Source of the DNA: Bacillota bacterium
GTDB taxonomy: Bacteria > Bacillota > Clostridia > Christensenellales > Christensenellaceae
NCBI GenBank assembly: GCA_023393165.1
Contig: JAEWMJ010000054.1
Coordinates: 1 to 64,000, forward strand
Length of the DNA stretch: 64,000 bases
Direction of reading: 5' to 3'
Shown here one piece after another: positions 60,646 through 64,000 of the stretch. Each line of letters opens with the position of its first letter. Position 1 is the stretch's first letter. The notes below the pieces were generated by a model. The model did not search any database and was not told the DNA's origin. It was given only the letters and a program-made list of their open reading frames with translations. The translations under genes and the position numbers were made by a program.

Positions 60646-61868
60646 ATGAAAAACATAAGTCCGGATGACATAAATACTGTCGCCGTCTATGAAGACCTGT
60701 ATGCATATATATCAGGTTGCCGCATTATCAGTACACACAGCCATCATTTCAGCGACGGCCAATATCTTGACGCGAACCTCGAACAATACTGAAGAATTCT
60801 TATGCCGGCTGGATGAGCTCCCCTCCGGCAGCCCTCGACAGCGGCTCCATACGGGAATACTTGCAGACAAACAGGTGCAACAGCTATTTCCGCTGGATTT
60901 TTGCCGGACTTAAAGCGCTTTACGGGCTGGATGTGGAGCCGGAAAATTATCTGGAACTAGACAGGCGTCTGAGCAGGGCGCACAGGGACGGGGCTTACCA
61001 TCTGTCGGTGCTGAAAGACGCGTGCAGCTATGACCGGGTGCTGTTGGACAAGTACGATAATCCGGGCAGCGACAACGGGCACCCCGAGATTTTTTCGCCG
61101 GCTTACCGCATCAACAGGTTGTTTTTCGGATACAGCAGGGAGGCGCGGGATCATAACGGGAACAGTCCTTACGATGTTCCCGGGTTTGAAAATATAAAAA
61201 CGTTTGACGATTATTTGAGTGCTATACGGGACGATATCCGGAAGGCAAAGGCGCGGGGAGCCGTAGCCCTGAAAAACGCCTGTGCCTATGAAAGGAGCCT
61301 TGACTACTGCAAGGTAACAAAAGAGCAGGCGGGGCGGGCGTTTGGAAATCCGGATGCAACCTGGGCGGAAATAAAGGATTTTCAGGATTACGTGATGTTT
61401 GAGTTGGCACGCGCCGCGGAAGAAACGGGACTGCCCATACAGATCCACACGGGGCTGGGAATACTGGACGGCACGCGCCCAATCGGCTTAAGCCGGCTGA
61501 TATCGGAATTCCCGAACGTTAAGTTTGATATTTTTCATGCAGGGTATCCCTGGACCAGCGATACGCTTGCGCTGCTGCACAATTATTCCAATACGTATGT
61601 CGACATCTGTTGGCTGCCGCTGCTGTCCACGCGCGAAGCAAAGGATTTCATCGTAAAGGCCCTTGAAATATCGTCCGTCAAAAGGATTTGCTGGGGATGC
61701 GATACATGGACAAGCGAAGAAAGCATGGGCGCGGTATTTGCGGTAAGGCACGCGCTGGCGGCGGGGCTCTCGGAGATGGTTTTGGACGGCGCGTTTGACG
61801 CCGGTTACGCGCGTTACGCCGCCCAAAGGATTTTGCATGACAATGCAAAAGAATTGTATGGCCTATAG
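60646..61868 (+). pseudogene. Amidohydrolase (Amidohydro_2-like) interrupted by a frameshift
   Basis: ATG 60646, with AAAAGGAGTAAAG before it, opens a frame of 48 codons with the metal motif ISTHSHHFSDGQYLDANLEQY and stops at TGA 60790. The rest continues in another frame from CTG 60789 (LKNSYAGWMSSPPAALDSGS) to 61868, with IQIHTGLGI, DIFHAGYPW and CWGCDTWTS characteristic of TIM-barrel metal-dependent hydrolases. TACTG in place of TACCTG, one missing C, would explain it. The N-terminal HxH ligands and the barrel are therefore separated. Read as one gene it would be about 407 residues. Confidence 0.75.
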
Positions 61869-61989
61869 ATATCCACGCGCGCTATATTTTATTGTGAAGA
61901 GAAAAAACGCTTGTTAATACGATTTTGAAGTTGGCTGCCTCATGACTGTGGGGTCCGTCTTATAGATGTCCGCTATTGAAGGTGATATT

Positions 61990-62589
61990 TTAAATCATTG
62001 GTTTCTTTAAGCATTTCATGTAAACAAGATGATTTACTCCGCTCCGTTTGCTGTGCTTTTGCTTTATGCGCATAAATTCGGTGAACCCAAGCTTTTCATA
62101 TAGTTTTACAGCATTTGTGTTCGTATCGGCAACCTCTAAGACGTATGTTTCATAGGGAGTGATATGAAATATATCATTGATGATTAAAGTTGCCACGCCC
62201 TGTCCCCTATATTTTGACGCGGTGGCGACAAACTCAACCATACCCATGCCCTTTTCTATTTCAAACGGATATTGTTTTTCTTCAAATTCTTTTTTTAATA
62301 TGAAATAGGTAATTGTTCCCATGATTAAACCCAAATGCTTTTTAAGTTTTTTACTGTCCAGCCGTACCGATGGAATTTTTCCATCTGTGCATGCTGCGAT
62401 TCCCGCAATGTCATCATCTATGACAGCAATATGAAAAACCGCAGGATTAAACATATGTTCAAAGGCTTTTACCAGTTTTCCTTTATCTTTCGAAAAGTAG
62501 TTTAGCCATTGATAAAATCCATCAACAAATATTTCGCTGATTTTCATTCTGGTTTGATTATCAAATTTGCTGAACCGAATGGTTTTCAT
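61990..62589 (-). CDS. GNAT-family N-acetyltransferase
   Basis: This protein of about 199 residues starts MKTIRFSKFDNQTRMKISEIFVDGF and has the acetyl-CoA loop SKYRGQGVATLIINDIF (about 126-142) and the C-terminal NTNAVKLYEKLGFTEFMRIKQKH (about 154-176). Upstream in-frame ATGs at 62601 and 62619 exist; none of the three has a strong ribosome site, so the start is uncertain. Substrate unknown. The gene is convergent with the amidohydrolase and divergent from the XRE-AbrB regulator. Confidence 0.82.
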   Translation of the reverse strand: MKTIRFSKFDNQTRMKISEIFVDGFYQWLNYFSKDKGKLVKAFEHMFNPAVFHIAVIDDDIAGIAACTDGKIPSVRLDSKKLKKHLGLIMGTITYFILKKEFEEKQYPFEIEKGMGMVEFVATASKYRGQGVATLIINDIFHITPYETYVLEVADTNTNAVKLYEKLGFTEFMRIKQKHSKRSGVNHLVYMKCLKKPMI

Positions 62590-62812
62590 TCTTATATTCA
62601 TCCGTATGCTTGCAGCCATGATTTTTATTATGCAGGGCTAATTCTTCAACAGTATACTATACCTAAGCAAAAATTTCAAATAATCTGTACTATACATGTT
62701 TTGCATGAATATTTAGAGTTGAAATGTAAACCGAAAGTAACATGGAATGTTGTTTTTGTTTGGTAGATTGTCCGGAAAAGTACTGTATAATGATACAAAG
62801 GATGTGACAAAT

Positions 62813-63244
62813 ATGATAAATACGAATTTAAGAAACTTGCGGAAAAGACTGAAATATATACAGGAAGAAGTTGCGGATAAGATTGGCGTTTCAAGGCAGG
62901 CGGTTGCAAAATGGGAGAACGGAGAAACGGTGCCAGATATCAATAATTGTTTGGCCCTGGCGAAATTATATGACGTGACATTGGATGATCTGGTGAATTA
63001 TACGGAGGATAAAGGGGGAGCGGAAATTCAATCAAAAGGAAAACACATATTTGGATGGGTAACTGTCGGTGAACGGGGACAAATTGTGATCCCTAAAAAA
63101 GCCAGAGAGATATTTAATATTCATCCGGGAGACAGATTACTGGTTCTGGGTGACGAGGCGCAGGGAATTGCCCTGCCGAAGTATGATAAATTTATGCATT
63201 TTGTAGAAGCTATATATCAGGCTGATGAATGCAGAGAGGAGTAA
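62813..63244 (+). CDS. XRE-HTH and AbrB-domain fusion regulator
   Basis: The 143-residue protein combines an N-terminal Cro/CI-type HTH (LRNLRKRLKYIQEEVADKIG ... VSRQAVAKWENGETVPDINNCLALAKLYDVTLDDLV, about 5-60) with a C-terminal SpoVT/AbrB swapped-hairpin domain (VTVGERGQIVIPKKAREIFNIHPGDRLLVLGD, about 83-114). Both are DNA-binding folds. ATG 62813 follows AAAGGATGTGACAA. The alpha/beta hydrolase starts four bases after its stop, so it probably controls that gene. Confidence 0.9.
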   Translation: MINTNLRNLRKRLKYIQEEVADKIGVSRQAVAKWENGETVPDINNCLALAKLYDVTLDDLVNYTEDKGGAEIQSKGKHIFGWVTVGERGQIVIPKKAREIFNIHPGDRLLVLGDEAQGIALPKYDKFMHFVEAIYQADECREE

Positions 63245-63248
63245 TTGA

Positions 63249-64000
63249 ATGAAAACGACTGGGGAAAAAGATACAGGGCAAAAGGCAGCAAAGAGAAAAA
63301 AAATACTGAAAAGGATTCTATTTATACTGGCAATAATCATTGCAGCAGGCGCAGCTGCTCTTGGCGTATATGCTTATCAGAATCTGCATTACGATGAAAG
63401 ACCCTTAGCGGACACATACAAAGCAGGCTATGAGGAAAAGCTGGCGGCTCTTGAAGATGGTTCCGTACTCAATTATGCCGAAGGGCCAAATAATGGTCCG
63501 GCTCTTCTGCTGATACACGGACAGTCTATGGAATGGGAAGACTATTCAAGAGTTCTGCCGGAACTGTCCCAATATTATCATGTTTATGCAGTTGACTGCT
63601 ACGGACACGGGGAATCAAGCCATGATCCTTCAAAATATACGGGGGTGGCTATGGGGCAGGATTTTGTATGGTTCATCGAAAATGTCATTGGCGAACCGTG
63701 TGTGGTATCAGGCCATTCTTCCGGCGGTATTTTAACGGCATGGATTGCTGCCAATGCACCTGAAGATGTACTGGGCATTGTTTTGGAGGATCCGCCGTTC
63801 TTTAAAGTGGAGCCGGATGAAATGCAGAATACGTTTGTCTGGCGTGAAAGCTTTGAAATCGTGCATAACTTTAAAAATCAAACGGTTATGGATGATTATG
63901 TAACGTACTATATGGAAAACAGTTATTTGTTCGGGCTGTTCGGCGATTTGAGAAAGCTTACTGCAAGGGATACAAAGGCTTATCGGACCGAACATCCGGG
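63249..64000 (+). CDS. Membrane-anchored alpha/beta hydrolase (truncated by window end)
   Basis: The visible 250 residues start with a basic N-terminus and one membrane helix (ILFILAIIIAAGAAALGVYAY, about 24-44), then an alpha/beta-hydrolase fold: PALLLIHGQSMEWEDYSRVL (oxyanion region, about 86-105), VDCYGHGES, the nucleophile elbow SGHSSGGILTAW (Ser about 161) and VLEDPPFF with a possible acid. The frame is open to the last base; the catalytic His lies beyond the window. ATG 63249 follows GAGGAGTAATTGA, just after the regulator stop. Substrate unknown. Confidence 0.88.
   Translation, partial: MKTTGEKDTGQKAAKRKKILKRILFILAIIIAAGAAALGVYAYQNLHYDERPLADTYKAGYEEKLAALEDGSVLNYAEGPNNGPALLLIHGQSMEWEDYSRVLPELSQYYHVYAVDCYGHGESSHDPSKYTGVAMGQDFVWFIENVIGEPCVVSGHSSGGILTAWIAANAPEDVLGIVLEDPPFFKVEPDEMQNTFVWRESFEIVHNFKNQTVMDDYVTYYMENSYLFGLFGDLRKLTARDTKAYRTEHP

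Overview
This window looks like chromosome of an anaerobic, motile member of the Bacillota, probably class Clostridia. The evidence is a tryptophan T-box leader, GGAGG-type ribosome sites before most genes, NADP-type glutamate dehydrogenase, GTP-type PEP carboxykinase, bacteriohemerythrin, CheX, a YtxH protein and several families mainly known from Clostridia. The genus cannot be fixed from sequence reading alone. I see no rRNA, tRNA, insertion sequence, prophage or CRISPR array.

Layout. 1-5.6 kb: flavodoxin, PNPOx-like protein, GNAT, folD, a glycosyltransferase relic with a large internal deletion, an MFS exporter, a methyltransferase and a DUF3892-type protein. 5.7-12.8 kb: a complete seven-gene trp operon (trpEGDCFBA, minus strand) behind a promoter and a Trp T-box attenuator. 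12.8-19 kb: lipoproteins, TetR regulator, cysK, DUF3795 protein, MBL-fold hydrolase and SDR; one lipoprotein gene lies between two copies of the MBL gene's 3' end. 19-28 kb: a large PEP-synthase-like protein with a degenerate KaiC-like N-terminus, two paralogous Zn-PLC-like proteins, a GT4 glycosyltransferase, gdhA with a duplicated start region, and a diguanylate cyclase. 28-33 kb: PPK2, pckG, hemerythrin-cheX and an HD hydrolase.

33-38 kb: a compact type IV filament-like cluster (transglutaminase lipoprotein, PilC/GspF, pilin-like proteins, PilT-like ATPase) with a 139-bp palindromic element inside it. 38-39.5 kb: two low-complexity repeat proteins. 39.6-44.8 kb: a divergent sugar-type locus (two-domain class II aldolase and class III aminotransferase against a TetR regulator and FGGY kinase), with a matching 18-bp palindromic operator at each promoter. 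44.9-47.4 kb: a family 2 (SrpI-type) encapsulin shell gene overlapping a SufS-type cysteine desulfurase with an N-terminal extension, which I read as a sulfur nanocompartment and its cargo. This is the most notable system in the window. It is followed by a 49-residue GIIGGADGPT membrane peptide, a zinc-ribbon/DUF5685/DnaJ operon, a two-component system and a ydjI-ydjG-ydjH-like SPFH operon.

54.9-56.1 kb is an AT-rich stretch without a recognisable gene. 56-64 kb holds a methyl-accepting chemotaxis protein, a YcaO protein with a C-terminal Cys cluster, an amidohydrolase broken by a one-base frameshift, a GNAT, an XRE-AbrB fusion regulator and an alpha/beta hydrolase cut by the window end. A dispersed repeat with inverted ends occurs at 724-841 and, longer, at 5767-6008.
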